DNA of 64,000 nt from Pseudomonadota bacterium. Lineage in GTDB: Bacteria; Pseudomonadota; Gammaproteobacteria; Xanthomonadales; Rhodanobacteraceae. The stretch covers positions 1 through 64,000 of the forward strand of contig JAFEFS010000089.1 in the NCBI GenBank assembly GCA_018240465.1, given 5' to 3'. Shown here piece after piece: positions 52,212 through 61,648 of the stretch; position 1 is the first letter of the stretch, and every line of letters starts with the position of its first letter. Both the position numbers and the translations under genes were made by a program. Below the pieces are notes generated by a model. The model made no database searches, had not been told where the DNA came from, and saw nothing but the letters and a program-made list of their open reading frames with translations.

Positions 52212-53294
52212 ATGACCACCCAACACACCGACGACCTGCGCATTGCCGAACTGCGCGAACTCTCCACGCCCGCCCAGGTGATCGCCGAATTCCCGCTCGA
52301 CGACACTGCCGAAGACACCGTGTCCCGATCGCGCGCCGCCGTGCATGCGATCCTCGAGGGCAAGGACGACCGCCTCGTCGTCGTCGTCGGCCCATGCTCG
52401 ATCCACGATATCACCGCGGCGCTGGAGTACGCGCGGCGCCTGCGGAAAGAACGCGAGCGCCACGCCGGCGAGCTCGAAATCATCATGCGCGTGTACTTCG
52501 AGAAGCCGCGCACCACGGTTGGCTGGAAGGGCCTGATCAACGATCCCGAACTCGACGGCAGCTTCCAGATCGACAAGGGTTTGCGCCGTGCCCGTGGCCT
52601 GCTGCGCGACATCAACGCGCTCGGCCTGCCCGCCGGTTGCGAGTTCCTCGACATGATCACGCCGCAATACATCGCCGACCTCGTCGCCTGGGGCGCGATC
52701 GGCGCACGCACGACCGAGAGCCAGGTGCACCGCGAACTCGCCTCGGGCCTGTCCTGCCCGGTCGGGTTCAAGAACGGTACCGACGGCAATGTCAGGATCG
52801 CGGTCGACGCGGTGTTGTCGGCGGCGAGCCCGCATCATTTCATGGCGGTGACCAAGGAGGGACGCACGGCTATTGCCGCCACGCGCGGCAACCGCGACTG
52901 CCACGTGATCCTGCGCGGCGGCACGGCGCCGAACTACGACGCCGCAAGCGTGGACGCCGCCTGCGCGGCAATCGCCAAGGCGGGACTCGACGCTCGCGTG
53001 ATGATCGACGCCAGCCACGCCAATTCGTCGAAGAATCCCGAGAACCAGCCCAGGGTCGTCGACGACATCGCCGGCCAGATCGAGGCCGGCGAGATGCGCG
53101 TCCTCGGCGCGATGATCGAGAGCCACCTCAGCGCTGGTCGCCAGGATCTCGTCGCAGGCCAGCCACTGCGCTATGGCCAGAGCATCACCGACGGCTGCAT
53201 CGACTGGGAGACGACCGTGCGCACGCTCGATCGCCTCGCGCACGCGGTGCGCGCGCGTCGCACGCGCACGCAGGAGGTCAAGTCGGCAGCCTGA
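52212..53294 (+). CDS. aroG: 3-deoxy-7-phosphoheptulonate (DAHP) synthase, class I
   Basis: First step of the shikimate pathway, joining PEP and erythrose-4-phosphate. The 360-residue AroFGH-type enzyme has VVVVGPCSIHD (metal Cys), MRVYFEKPRTTVGWKGLINDP, GARTTESQVHRELASGLSCPVGFKNGTDG, ILRGG and IDASHANSSKNP. The N-terminal extension of this class carries the feedback site; the controlling amino acid cannot be read with certainty. GAGG precedes the ATG at 52212. An aromatic leader peptide and terminator lie upstream. Confidence 0.96.
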   Translation: MTTQHTDDLRIAELRELSTPAQVIAEFPLDDTAEDTVSRSRAAVHAILEGKDDRLVVVVGPCSIHDITAALEYARRLRKERERHAGELEIIMRVYFEKPRTTVGWKGLINDPELDGSFQIDKGLRRARGLLRDINALGLPAGCEFLDMITPQYIADLVAWGAIGARTTESQVHRELASGLSCPVGFKNGTDGNVRIAVDAVLSAASPHHFMAVTKEGRTAIAATRGNRDCHVILRGGTAPNYDAASVDAACAAIAKAGLDARVMIDASHANSSKNPENQPRVVDDIAGQIEAGEMRVLGAMIESHLSAGRQDLVAGQPLRYGQSITDGCIDWETTVRTLDRLAHAVRARRTRTQEVKSAA

Positions 53295-53308
53295 GATACA
53301 CTTCGACC

Positions 53309-53812
53309 ATGTCGACGGTGTACTACGACTACATGCATACACCGATCGGCCGCCTCATGCTCGCGGCCGACGGCAGGGGTCTGCGCCACGTCGATTTCGA
53401 GAACGGCAAGTACACCGCAACGATAGGCGAGGACTGGGAACCCGGTGCCGGCGCACTGCACGAGGCGCGTGCGCAACTCAAGGCGTATTTTGCCGGCAAG
53501 CTCACCTGCTTCGACCTGCCGCTCGCACCGCAGGGCACCGATTTCCAGCAGCAGGTGTGGCTCGCCCTGCTCGAAATTCCGTACGGCACGACGACCAGCT
53601 ATGGCGAGATCGCGCGCCGGCTCGGCGATGCCCATGCCACGCGCGCGGTCGGCGCGGCGAATGGACGCAATCCGTTGCCGATCATCGTTCCCTGCCACCG
53701 CGTGATCGGCGCGAACGGCTCTCTCACCGGCTTCGGCGGTGGCCTGCCGATCAAGCGCTGGTTGCTCGAACACGAGCAGCGACACAGCGCGTTCGCCTTG
53801 ACGCCAGCCTGA
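53309..53812 (+). CDS. ogt: Methylated-DNA--protein-cysteine methyltransferase
   Basis: A suicide repair protein that removes alkyl groups from O6-guanine. The 167-residue protein has acceptor C129 in IVPCHRVIG, the DNA-recognition helix region SYGEIARRLGDAHATRAVGAANGRNP and the C-terminal GFGGGLPIKRWLLEHE. It lacks an Ada-type regulatory domain, so it is the constitutive Ogt/MGMT form. It lies 14 nt after aroG and may ride on the same transcript. Confidence 0.94.
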   Translation: MSTVYYDYMHTPIGRLMLAADGRGLRHVDFENGKYTATIGEDWEPGAGALHEARAQLKAYFAGKLTCFDLPLAPQGTDFQQQVWLALLEIPYGTTTSYGEIARRLGDAHATRAVGAANGRNPLPIIVPCHRVIGANGSLTGFGGGLPIKRWLLEHEQRHSAFALTPA

Positions 53813-53950
53813 CCGGTACGCTGGTTTTCATCGCTCGCCAGCACCGGAAAACTTCGGCAGCAACCCGCGTACACCACATTGCCTTCGCGTATGGTCGGGC
53901 GCATGATTCACGCCGTTCCTTGCCCATCGGGTTCACTGCCGGAGGCTCGC

Positions 53951-54778
53951 ATGTCTGGATTGCGTACCACGAAAATCACCTTGTTCGCGGGAATTCTGCT
54001 CGCACTGTCCGCCTTCACCGCCTCCGCGCAGGACAACCGCGACAGCGCGGCCGCAGCCGCCGAGCAGGATGCGAAGGACATCATGAATCGCGCGTCCCAC
54101 CCACCCGACCTGTCGAAGGACACGCCGCCTGCCGGTATCCAGCAGAACGGCAATGCCGGCACGGCCAATATCAGCCGGCAGACGAACGAGCACAGCGAGA
54201 CCGTCACCCGCGGCAGCGAGCATTCCTCCGGCTTCTCGGTCGGAGTCGGCAACGGCAACCGGCGCGACGACGACCGCCGTGACGACGGTCATCGCGACGA
54301 TCCGGTCGGCGGCAACCACGATGACGGTCGTCCGGTCGCCGGCGAGATCGCCAACAATCCACCGCCGCCGCCGGGCTGGCCAGGACATGACGGCGCCAAC
54401 CGTCCGGTCAACAACCAGGCCGGAGCCGTGGAAAATTTCGATGCCGGCCCGATCTGGAACAACAACGATGCGCAAGGGAAATGCCCGAACGTCTGCGGCC
54501 GCAACCAGAGGACGTGGACCGGCGACTGGCGCACCGTGGGCTTCAACAAATCGGTGTGCGCCTGCGCGGCGGGCAGCGACACGCAGTCGCCCACGGCGCA
54601 GTCCTCGGGCTGGGGGCGTGGATCGTCCTGCCAGGCGCCGGCCAATCACCAATGCCGTGGCTGCTCGGTAAGCTGCCCCGCCGGCAAGGAAGCGCATTGC
54701 TCCCAGGGGGACCGCGGCATTTTTACCAGCCCGGAAAACGCCATATGCCCACGAGAAGCGGTGTGCGAGTGCCGCTGA
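53951..54778 (+). CDS. Secreted protein with mannan-binding-lectin (MVL)-like segment
   Basis: A 275-residue exported protein with signal peptide TTKITLFAGILLALSAFTASAQ (cut near 26). Residues ~30-150 are low-complexity, rich in Asn, Asp, Gly, Pro and His (RRDDDRRDDGHRDDPVGGN). Residues ~166-207 (AGPIWNNNDAQGKCPNVC, then WTGDWRTVGFNKSVCACA) resemble the Cys-paired mannan-binding MVL repeat. The C-terminus is a further Cys-rich module (CRGCSVSCPAGKEAHC). It likely binds glycans outside the cell; the ligand is unproven. GGAGG precedes the ATG at 53951. Confidence 0.75.
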   Translation: MSGLRTTKITLFAGILLALSAFTASAQDNRDSAAAAAEQDAKDIMNRASHPPDLSKDTPPAGIQQNGNAGTANISRQTNEHSETVTRGSEHSSGFSVGVGNGNRRDDDRRDDGHRDDPVGGNHDDGRPVAGEIANNPPPPPGWPGHDGANRPVNNQAGAVENFDAGPIWNNNDAQGKCPNVCGRNQRTWTGDWRTVGFNKSVCACAAGSDTQSPTAQSSGWGRGSSCQAPANHQCRGCSVSCPAGKEAHCSQGDRGIFTSPENAICPREAVCECR

Positions 54779-54790
54779 CGCGATGAAGCC

Positions 54791-54824
54791 CGCGCGCCGG
54801 CGGCGTCGGCGCGCGATTGGTTTT
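54791..54824 (+). terminator. Intrinsic terminator after the MVL-like gene
   Basis: CGCGCGCCG (54791-54799) pairs with CGGCGCGCG (54807-54815) around a 7-nt loop, followed by ATTGGTTTT. It closes the transcription unit and separates it from the APC permease. Confidence 0.75.
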
Positions 54825-54998
54825 CAACCGGAAAACGCAAACAGCCGGAATCGGGCACCCGCTTGATATGACCGGATAGGGGTTTCCAGCTACCGCGGAA
54901 TCTTCCCCGGCTTCCGGCCAGGCCGATCATCTACCTTTCGCTTTCCGCCGCTTTCTGGGCGAAATCGAATCGCAGTGTCCAGTACAGGGATCCCCACC

Positions 54999-56339
54999 AT
55001 GGAAGCACCCTTGTCCGACAGCGGTTATCGCCAGGAACTCGAGCGTCGGCTCGGACTCGGCCACCTGATCGTCTTCGGCCTGATCTTCATGGTGCCGATC
55101 GCGCCCATGGCGGTCTATGGTTTCGTGGCGAAGCAGAGCTACGGCATGGTGCCACTGGTGTACCTGGTCGGCATGACCGCCATGTTCTTCACCGTCATGA
55201 GCTATCGGCAACTGAGCCGCGAGTTTCCGATCGCGGGCTCGGTGTATTCCTATGTGCAGCGCGGCCTGCACCCTTACGCCGGTTTTGTCGCCGGGTGGCT
55301 GATCGTGGCCGATTACCTGCTGGTGCCGAGCCTGATCTACGCGTTTGCCGCGAGCTGGCTGCACGGATTGCTGCCGGGCGTGCCGCTCTGGGTCTGGATC
55401 GCCGCTTTCATCGGCGCGAATTCCGCCATCAATGTCCTCGGAATCGAGTTGCAGGCGCGCGCGAACTTCGTGCTGCTCGCGGTCCAGTTGGTCGCGCTCG
55501 CGCTGTTCCTGGTATCGGCGGTGCAATTCGTGTTCATCGCACGCCACGGTACGGGCGGCTGGTCGATCGCGCCGTTCTACCAGCCGGCGCACATCAACGG
55601 ACATTTCATTGCCACCGCGACGTCGATTGCCGTGCTGAGTTTTCTCGGATTCGACGCGGTCAGCACGCTCGCCGAGGAAGCCCATGACCCGCGCCGCAAC
55701 ATCGGCAACGCCATGGTGCTGGCCTTGCTGCTGCTTGGCGCACTGTTCGCCGCGCAGACCTACGTCGCTGCGCTTGCTCATCCCGACTACGAGACCCTGG
55801 ATGCCGAACTCGGGTTTTTCCAGATCGGCCAGCAGGTGGGCGGACGTTGGCTGTACGTGCTGCTGCTGCTCGCCAATGTGGCGGGCGCCGTCATCTCGGC
55901 TTTGGCGGCGCAAACGGCTATCGCACGCATGCTCTATGCCATGGGCCGCGATCGCGCCCTGCCGGGCGGCCGGTTTTTCGCCTACATCCAGCCGCGATTC
56001 AAAACGCCGGTGAACGCCATCGCGCTGGTCGCGATACTGTCATTCGTGCTGGCGGTATGGGTGCCGGTAGAAACCATTCTGAAACTCGTGAACTTCGGCG
56101 CCCTCACCGCTTTCATGCTGCTCAACCTTACCGTGTTCGTGTTTTTCTACATCAAACGCAGGAATCTCAAGAGCATATTCCGCTACCTGCTGCTTCCGCT
56201 ACTCGGTTTGGCCATCGTCGCATTCGTGTGGTCGGGTTTCGACCGCGCGACGTTCGCGTTCGGCGGCGTCTGGCTCGCCATCGGGCTGCTCCTAGGCATC
56301 AGCCGCTACAAGAACTTCGTCTCGTTCGAATCCCTGTAG
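54999..56339 (+). CDS. APC-superfamily amino acid permease
   Basis: A 446-residue inner-membrane transporter with about 12 predicted helices. The N-terminal part has RRLGLGHLIVFGLIFMVPIAPMAVYG with the helix-1 break, and EFPIAGSVYSYVQRGLHPYAGFVAGW and SFLGFDAVSTLAEEAHDPRRNIGNA are typical of amino acid-polyamine-organocation permeases. Substrate is unknown; it resembles the PuuP/YhdG-like branch. The ATG at 54999 (MEAPLSDSGYRQELERRLGL) was chosen. It is convergent with glmS. Confidence 0.85.
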   Translation: MEAPLSDSGYRQELERRLGLGHLIVFGLIFMVPIAPMAVYGFVAKQSYGMVPLVYLVGMTAMFFTVMSYRQLSREFPIAGSVYSYVQRGLHPYAGFVAGWLIVADYLLVPSLIYAFAASWLHGLLPGVPLWVWIAAFIGANSAINVLGIELQARANFVLLAVQLVALALFLVSAVQFVFIARHGTGGWSIAPFYQPAHINGHFIATATSIAVLSFLGFDAVSTLAEEAHDPRRNIGNAMVLALLLLGALFAAQTYVAALAHPDYETLDAELGFFQIGQQVGGRWLYVLLLLANVAGAVISALAAQTAIARMLYAMGRDRALPGGRFFAYIQPRFKTPVNAIALVAILSFVLAVWVPVETILKLVNFGALTAFMLLNLTVFVFFYIKRRNLKSIFRYLLLPLLGLAIVAFVWSGFDRATFAFGGVWLAIGLLLGISRYKNFVSFESL

Positions 56340-56419
56340 GCAACACAGGCACGCCGGCACGTCCACTGAGAATCTGAAACTCCATCCGGTCGCACCAAGC
56401 TGCTACACCGCAATTGCGG

Positions 56420-58270
56420 CTATTCCACGGTGACCGACTTGGCAAGGTTGCGCGGCTGATCGACGTCGGTGCCGCGCAGCACGGCGACGTGATAGGCGAG
56501 CAGCTGCAGCGGCACGGTCAGCACGGCCGGGGCGATGAAGTTGCCGCCGGAATCGAGCTTGACCAGGGCGCCATGCCCTTCGCCCACGCCGAATTGGCGC
56601 GCATCGATCTCCGCGGCTTCATCGGCGAAGACGAACAGTTCGCCACCGCGCGCGCGAACCTCGGCCAGATTCGATTTGAGTTTCTCGAGCAGATGATCGT
56701 TCGGCACCACCGCGACGACCGGCATCTGCGCATCGACCAGCGCGAGCGGGCCGTGCTTGAGTTCGCCGGCCGGATAGCCTTCGGCGTGGATATAGGAGAT
56801 TTCCTTGAGCTTGAGCGCACCCTCGAGCGCGACCGGCCAATGCGTGCCGCGACCGAGAAACAACGCGTGCTGCTTGGGCACGAACCGCTGTGCGAGTTCG
56901 CGCACCTGGCCCTCGACCTTGAGCACCGCATCGACCACGCGCGGCAGGCTTGCCAGCTCGGCAACGAGTTCGCGCAGGCGCTCCGCCGGCAGGCCGTTGA
57001 TGCGCGCGAGCTCGAGCATGAGCAGGGCGAGCGCAGCCAGCTGCGTCGTGTTCGCCTTGGTCGAGGCGACGCCGATCTCGGGGCCGGCGCGCGTCATCAA
57101 CACGAGGTCCGATTCGCGCACGAGGCTGGACTCGGGCACGTTGCAGATGACGAGCGTGGCGAGATAGCCATGCTTCTTCGCCTCGCTCAGCGCGGCCAGC
57201 GTGTCGGCAGTTTCGCCCGACTGCGAGATGGTGACGAACAGGCTGTCCTTGGGCGCGACGAATTCACGATAACGGAATTCGCTCGCGATCTCGACGTTGC
57301 ATGGGATGGCCGCAAGCGACTCGCACCAGTAGCGCGCGACGAGGCCGCCGTGATAGCTCGTGCCGCATGCGACTATCTGCACGTGACGCACACGCCGCAG
57401 CAGCGTCTCGGCATCGACACCGAAAATGTTCGGCAGGATGCGATCGTTGGCGATCCGTCCTTCGAGCGTGTCGGCGATCGCCCGCGGCTGCTCGTGGATT
57501 TCCTTGAGCATGTAGTGCGCGTACTCGCCGCGCTCGACCGCATCGGCGGACAACGAGGACTCGTGCCGCTTGCGCTGGACGACGCGACCGTCGGCGTCGA
57601 ACACCGTCACCGCGTCGCGGCGCACGTCGGCGACGTCGCCCTCTTCGAGGAAGATGAACTGGCGCGTCACCGGCAACAGCGCCTGCACGTCGGAGGCGAC
57701 GAAGTTCTCGCCTTGGCCGAAGCCGATCACGAGCGGGCTGGCGATGCGCGCGACGACGATGCGGTCCGGCTGCAGCGCATCGAACACGACGATCGCGTAG
57801 GCACCGGTGAGCTGCCTGACCGCGAGCTTCACCGCTTCGGTGAGATCGTGGCCCTGCTTGACGAACTCATGAATCAGATGGGCGACGACTTCGGTGTCGG
57901 TTTCGGAGGCGAAAACGTAACCCTTCGCGCTCAAGGCAGCGCGAATCTCGAGGTAATTTTCGATGATGCCGTTGTGGATCAGCGCGATGCGGCCTTCCGA
58001 AACGTGCGGATGCGCGTTGGCCTCGGTGACGCCGCCGTGCGTGGCCCAGCGCGAATGGGCGATGCCGAGCACGCCTTCGCGCGGGCTCGCCTTGACCTTC
58101 TCGGCAAGTTGCGTGACCTTGCCGATCGTGCGCCAGAGCGCGAGCTCGCCACCCGGCTGCGCGAGCGCGAGACCGGTGGAATCGTAGCCGCGATATTCGA
58201 GCCGGCGCAAACCTTCGACCAGGATGGTCGTGACATCGCGCTGCGCGATCGCGCCGACGATTCCGCACAT
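56420..58270 (-). CDS. glmS: Glutamine--fructose-6-phosphate aminotransferase (isomerising)
   Basis: Makes glucosamine-6-phosphate, the entry to UDP-GlcNAc and cell-wall synthesis. The 616-residue product starts MCGIVGAI with nucleophile Cys2, has the glutaminase motifs HSRWATHGGVTEANAHPH and ETDTEV, and two SIS domains (VACGTSYHGGLVARYW, SQSGETADTLAAL, EIGVASTKANTTQ) ending in NLAKSVTVE. It follows glmU by 61 nt on the same strand. No ribozyme-like leader is expected or seen in that gap. Confidence 0.97.
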   Translation of the reverse strand: MCGIVGAIAQRDVTTILVEGLRRLEYRGYDSTGLALAQPGGELALWRTIGKVTQLAEKVKASPREGVLGIAHSRWATHGGVTEANAHPHVSEGRIALIHNGIIENYLEIRAALSAKGYVFASETDTEVVAHLIHEFVKQGHDLTEAVKLAVRQLTGAYAIVVFDALQPDRIVVARIASPLVIGFGQGENFVASDVQALLPVTRQFIFLEEGDVADVRRDAVTVFDADGRVVQRKRHESSLSADAVERGEYAHYMLKEIHEQPRAIADTLEGRIANDRILPNIFGVDAETLLRRVRHVQIVACGTSYHGGLVARYWCESLAAIPCNVEIASEFRYREFVAPKDSLFVTISQSGETADTLAALSEAKKHGYLATLVICNVPESSLVRESDLVLMTRAGPEIGVASTKANTTQLAALALLMLELARINGLPAERLRELVAELASLPRVVDAVLKVEGQVRELAQRFVPKQHALFLGRGTHWPVALEGALKLKEISYIHAEGYPAGELKHGPLALVDAQMPVVAVVPNDHLLEKLKSNLAEVRARGGELFVFADEAAEIDARQFGVGEGHGALVKLDSGGNFIAPAVLTVPLQLLAYHVAVLRGTDVDQPRNLAKSVTVE

Positions 58271-58331
58271 AAGCCGCTCCTCAATTCGACAGGCTGTCCA
58301 TTTTACTTGGTTCCGCTTCCGCGATGCGCGA

Positions 58332-59708
58332 TTACTTCGGCGCCTTTTGCGGGCGCTTCCAGCCGCGCACCGTCGTCTGCCGCGCGCGTGCGACGGTCAG
58401 TTCGCCGTCCGGCGCATTCGTGCCGATCGTCGAGCCCGCGCCTATCGTCGCATCCTTGCCTATCGTCACCGGCGCAACCAGCGCGCTGTTCGAACCGATG
58501 AACGCGCCGTCCTCGATCACGGTGCGGAACTTGTTCACGCCGTCGTAGTTGCAGGTGATCGTGCCGGCACCGACGTTGACCCGCGCACCGATCGTCGCGT
58601 CGCCGATGTAGCTCAGGTGATTGGCCTTCGAGCCGGCGCCGATGCTCGCGTTCTTGACTTCGACGAAGTTGCCGACGTGCGCGTCGGCGGCAATCTCGGT
58701 ACCGGGGCGCAAGCGCGCGAACGGACCGATGATGCAGGCGCCGTGCGTGACGACGCCGTCCAGGTCGCTGTGTGCCTGCACGACGGTGCCGGCGGCGAGC
58801 GTGCAATTGCGGATCCGGCAGAACGCGCCGATGCGCACTTCGTCGCCGAGCGCGACTGCGCCCTCGAGGACGACGTCGACGTCGATCTCGACATCGCGGC
58901 CGGCGCTCACGCTGCCGCGCAGATCGAAGCGCGCCGGGTCGGCGAGGCGCACGCCCTGCGCGCAGAGGTTGCGCGCCGCGCGTTGCTGATAGCGGCGCTC
59001 GAGCTGGGCCAGCTGCCATGCGTCGTTCGCGCCGGCGATCGCGTTCGGGTCGGTCGACAGGATCGCCAGCGCCGAAGCGTCGTCGGCCGCGGCGAGCGCG
59101 AACACGTCGGTGAGGTAGAACTCGCCCTGCGCGTTCTTGTTGTCGAGCCGCGCGAGCCAGCCGCGCAGACGCGCCGCAGCAGCGGCGAGCACGCCGGTGT
59201 TGATGGTGCGAACCGTGCGTTGCGCCGATGTCGCGTCCTTCTCCTCGACGATGCCCAGCACGCGTTGCGCGGCATCGAGCAGGATACGCCCGTAGCCAGC
59301 CGGATCGGGCAGGTCTGCGGCGAGCACGACGAGCGCGGCCTGCGCCTCGACCAAAGGTTGCAGGGTTACCGCGCGGATCAGCGGCACGTCGCCGTAGAGC
59401 ACGAGCACGCGCGCTGCGTCGGGAATGCCCGCGATCGCGAGTTGCATCGCATGGCCGGTGCCGTTCTGCTCGGCCTGATGCACCCAGGCAAGGTCGGTCT
59501 GGCCGGCGAACGCGGCCAACACCTGTTCGCCGCGATGGCCGTAGACGACGTGGATCTTCTCGGGATGCAGCGCGCGCGCGGTGTCGAGCACATGCGCGAG
59601 CATCGGTCGGCCGGCAAGCGGCAGCAGCACCTTGGCGCGCGCGGACTTCATGCGTTTGCCCTCGCCCGCGGCGAGGACGACGATATGCAACGGATGGATC
59701 GGATTCAT
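58332..59708 (-). CDS. glmU: Bifunctional GlcNAc-1-P uridylyltransferase / GlcN-1-P acetyltransferase
   Basis: Forms UDP-GlcNAc from glucosamine-1-phosphate in two steps. The 458-residue protein has the N-terminal pyrophosphorylase signature [27 protein letters not shown] and GDVPLI, and a C-terminal left-handed beta-helix acetyltransferase with [37 protein letters not shown] and the conserved [10 protein letters not shown]. Its end, [16 protein letters not shown], is the usual basic tail. It is paired with glmS downstream. Confidence 0.96.
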   Translation of the reverse strand: MNPIHPLHIVVLAAGEGKRMKSARAKVLLPLAGRPMLAHVLDTARALHPEKIHVVYGHRGEQVLAAFAGQTDLAWVHQAEQNGTGHAMQLAIAGIPDAARVLVLYGDVPLIRAVTLQPLVEAQAALVVLAADLPDPAGYGRILLDAAQRVLGIVEEKDATSAQRTVRTINTGVLAAAAARLRGWLARLDNKNAQGEFYLTDVFALAAADDASALAILSTDPNAIAGANDAWQLAQLERRYQQRAARNLCAQGVRLADPARFDLRGSVSAGRDVEIDVDVVLEGAVALGDEVRIGAFCRIRNCTLAAGTVVQAHSDLDGVVTHGACIIGPFARLRPGTEIAADAHVGNFVEVKNASIGAGSKANHLSYIGDATIGARVNVGAGTITCNYDGVNKFRTVIEDGAFIGSNSALVAPVTIGKDATIGAGSTIGTNAPDGELTVARARQTTVRGWKRPQKAPK

Positions 59709-59757
59709 CGGTGCAGCCTAGCAGAAGGAACAAGATGAATTTCGGGTGCGGGCGTGG

Positions 59758-60480
59758 CTACGTGTCGACGCCGAACAGATGGCCTATCGCCGCCGTGGCA
59801 ACCATCGCCAGGGTGCTCCAGGCCAACACGCGCAGTGCGCCCGGCAACATCGGCGCGCCGCCGGTGCGTGCGGCGATCGCGCCGAGCACGGCAAGCGAAA
59901 CCAGCGAGGCCAGGGCCACGGTCAGGGCCATGTGCGCGGGCGCGGAAAGCAACACGGCGACCAGCGGCAACGCCGCGCCGACCGAGAACGCCAGCGCCGA
60001 AGCCGACGCCGCCTGCAACGGGCGTGCACGCTGCTGCTCGGTCAACCCGAGTTCGTCGCGCAGATGCGTACCGAGCGCGTCGTGCGCGGTCAGCTGGTCG
60101 GCTACCTGCTCGGCGAGCGGACGGTCGAGGCCGCGACCAACGTAGATGTTGACCAGTTCTTCGCGCTCGCCGTGCGCGTCGGTGGCCAGCTCGTGCCGTT
60201 CCAGATCGCGCTCCGCGTTTTCCGCATCGCTCTGCGAGGAAACCGAGACGTATTCCCCGGTTGCCATCGACAGCGCACCGGCGACGAGCCCGGCGACGCC
60301 GGCGACCAGCACGCTGCCGCGCGTGGCATCGGCGCTGGCAACGCCGATGACGAGGCCGGCCGTGGAAAGAATCCCGTCGTTCGCGCCGAGCACCGCCGCG
60401 CGCAGCCAGCCGACGCGTTCACCGACGTGGCGTTCGTGGTGCCTGCGCATGGATGGGTTGTCGAAATGCTTCGATCGCAT
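59758..60480 (-). CDS. VIT1/CCC1-family metal transporter
   Basis: A 240-residue inner-membrane protein of the vacuolar iron transporter/nodulin-21 family. HHERHVGERVGWLRAAVLGANDGILSTAGLVIGVA is the family N-terminus, GALSMATGEYVSVSSQSDAE covers helix 2, and three further helices follow the acidic cytoplasmic loop (AERDLERHELATD). It probably moves Fe2+ or Mn2+; direction and metal are not evident. Starts at 60480 and 60450 are both possible. Confidence 0.88.
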   Translation of the reverse strand: MRSKHFDNPSMRRHHERHVGERVGWLRAAVLGANDGILSTAGLVIGVASADATRGSVLVAGVAGLVAGALSMATGEYVSVSSQSDAENAERDLERHELATDAHGEREELVNIYVGRGLDRPLAEQVADQLTAHDALGTHLRDELGLTEQQRARPLQAASASALAFSVGAALPLVAVLLSAPAHMALTVALASLVSLAVLGAIAARTGGAPMLPGALRVLAWSTLAMVATAAIGHLFGVDT

Positions 60481-60501
60481 GGGCGCCACATCTTCAAATG
60501 G

Positions 60502-60644
60502 GGAAAAGCGCTTAACGCAGATCAAAGCGGATCCGAGCCGATAAGAGCGGATTCAGTATTTGATGCTTTATCCGCTCTTATCCGTGTTTATCCGCTCTTA
60601 TCCGTGTTCATCCGCTCTTATCTGCGTCAAAAATCGCTTTTCGA
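60502..60644. repeat. Inverted-repeat element with internal 20-bp tandem copies
   Basis: The gap between the VIT1-like gene and amn is a near-complete inverted repeat: AAAAGCGCTTAACGCAGATC (from 60504) faces a right end ending GCGTCAAAAATCGCTTTT. Inside, TCCGCTCTTATCCGTGTTYA is present at 60571-60590 and 60591-60610, with a third diverged copy at 60611-60630. It would fold into a long hairpin directly beside the amn stop. A half-copy lies at 49223-49262. Confidence 0.75.
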
Positions 60645-61463
60645 CTATAACTCGTGCTGGCCGCCGAGGTCGTCGTGATACTCCTCGTCAGCCTCGAAGC
60701 GCAGGTGCTTGACGCTGCGACCGTGGCGGCGCACGAGCTTCAACGCCTCGATGCCGACCTTGATGTGCTTCTCGACATAGTTCGCCGTGATCGACTTGTC
60801 GCTGGCCTCGGTCTTCACACCCTCGGGAATCATCGGCTGGTCGGAGACGAGCAGCAGCGCGCCGGTCGGGATGTGGTTGGCGAAGCCGGCGGCGAAGATC
60901 GTCGCGGTTTCCATGTCCACGGCCATGCTGCGCGTGCGGCGCAAAAGGTTCTTGAACTCCTCGTCGTGTTCCCAGACACGGCGGTTGGTCGTGTACACGG
61001 TGCCGGTCCAATAGTCGTGGCCGAGGTCGCGGATCATCGTCGATACGCCGCGTTGCAGCTGGAACGCGGGCAGCGCCGGCACGATCGGCGGCAAATAGTC
61101 GTTCGAGGTGCCTTCGCCACGGATCGCCGCGATCGGCAGGACCAGATCGCCGAGCTGGTTCTTCTTCTTCAGGCCGCCGCATTTGCCGAGGAACAGCGCG
61201 GCCTTCGGCGCGATCGCGCTGAGCAGGTCCATCACCGTGGCCGCGTTCGGCGAACCCATGCCGAAGTTGATCAAGGTGATGCCGTCGGCGGTAGCGTTCG
61301 GCATCGGCCGATCGCGACCTTGCACCTCGACCCCGTTCCATTGCGCGAACAGGTCGACGTAGTTGCCGAAATTGGTCAGCAGGATGTACTCGCCGAACTG
61401 ATCGAGCGGCGTGCCGGTGTAGCGCGGCAGCCAGTTTTCCACGATGTCTTTCTTGTCTTTCAT
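60645..61463 (-). CDS. amn: AMP nucleosidase (short type)
   Basis: Splits AMP into adenine and ribose-5-phosphate, tuning the adenylate pool. The 272-residue protein has the nucleosidase/phosphorylase fold: NFGMGSPNAATVMDLLSAI, FLGKCGGLKKKNQLGDLVLP, RGEGTSNDYLP and the substrate motif AVDMETATIFAAGF. It lacks the N-terminal regulatory domain of the ~480-residue enteric enzyme, matching the short form of Xanthomonas and Bacteroidetes. The ATG at 61463 starts MKDKKDIVENW. It is divergent from fadE. Confidence 0.88.
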   Translation of the reverse strand: MKDKKDIVENWLPRYTGTPLDQFGEYILLTNFGNYVDLFAQWNGVEVQGRDRPMPNATADGITLINFGMGSPNAATVMDLLSAIAPKAALFLGKCGGLKKKNQLGDLVLPIAAIRGEGTSNDYLPPIVPALPAFQLQRGVSTMIRDLGHDYWTGTVYTTNRRVWEHDEEFKNLLRRTRSMAVDMETATIFAAGFANHIPTGALLLVSDQPMIPEGVKTEASDKSITANYVEKHIKVGIEALKLVRRHGRSVKHLRFEADEEYHDDLGGQHEL

Positions 61464-61648
61464 TTTTTGTTCCGCTGGAGTTGCCGATGACGGCACATCG
61501 GCGGGATGGCAGGTCGTTTGGGCATCGCCGGCAAGTTTATCCGTTACGCGCGCCGTGCGCAGCCGCCGCGCGGCGGCGCAGCTTTGCTTTTTGCCGGCCG
61601 CGAAGGATGATGCGTCGTACGTATCCGTCCGAATACCGGGAGTCTGCG

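Noticed and set aside
58271..58331. glmS ribozyme or small-RNA site upstream of glmS
   Set aside because: Only 61 nt separate glmU and glmS, and no catalytic-core-like structure is visible; the ribozyme is typical of Gram-positives.
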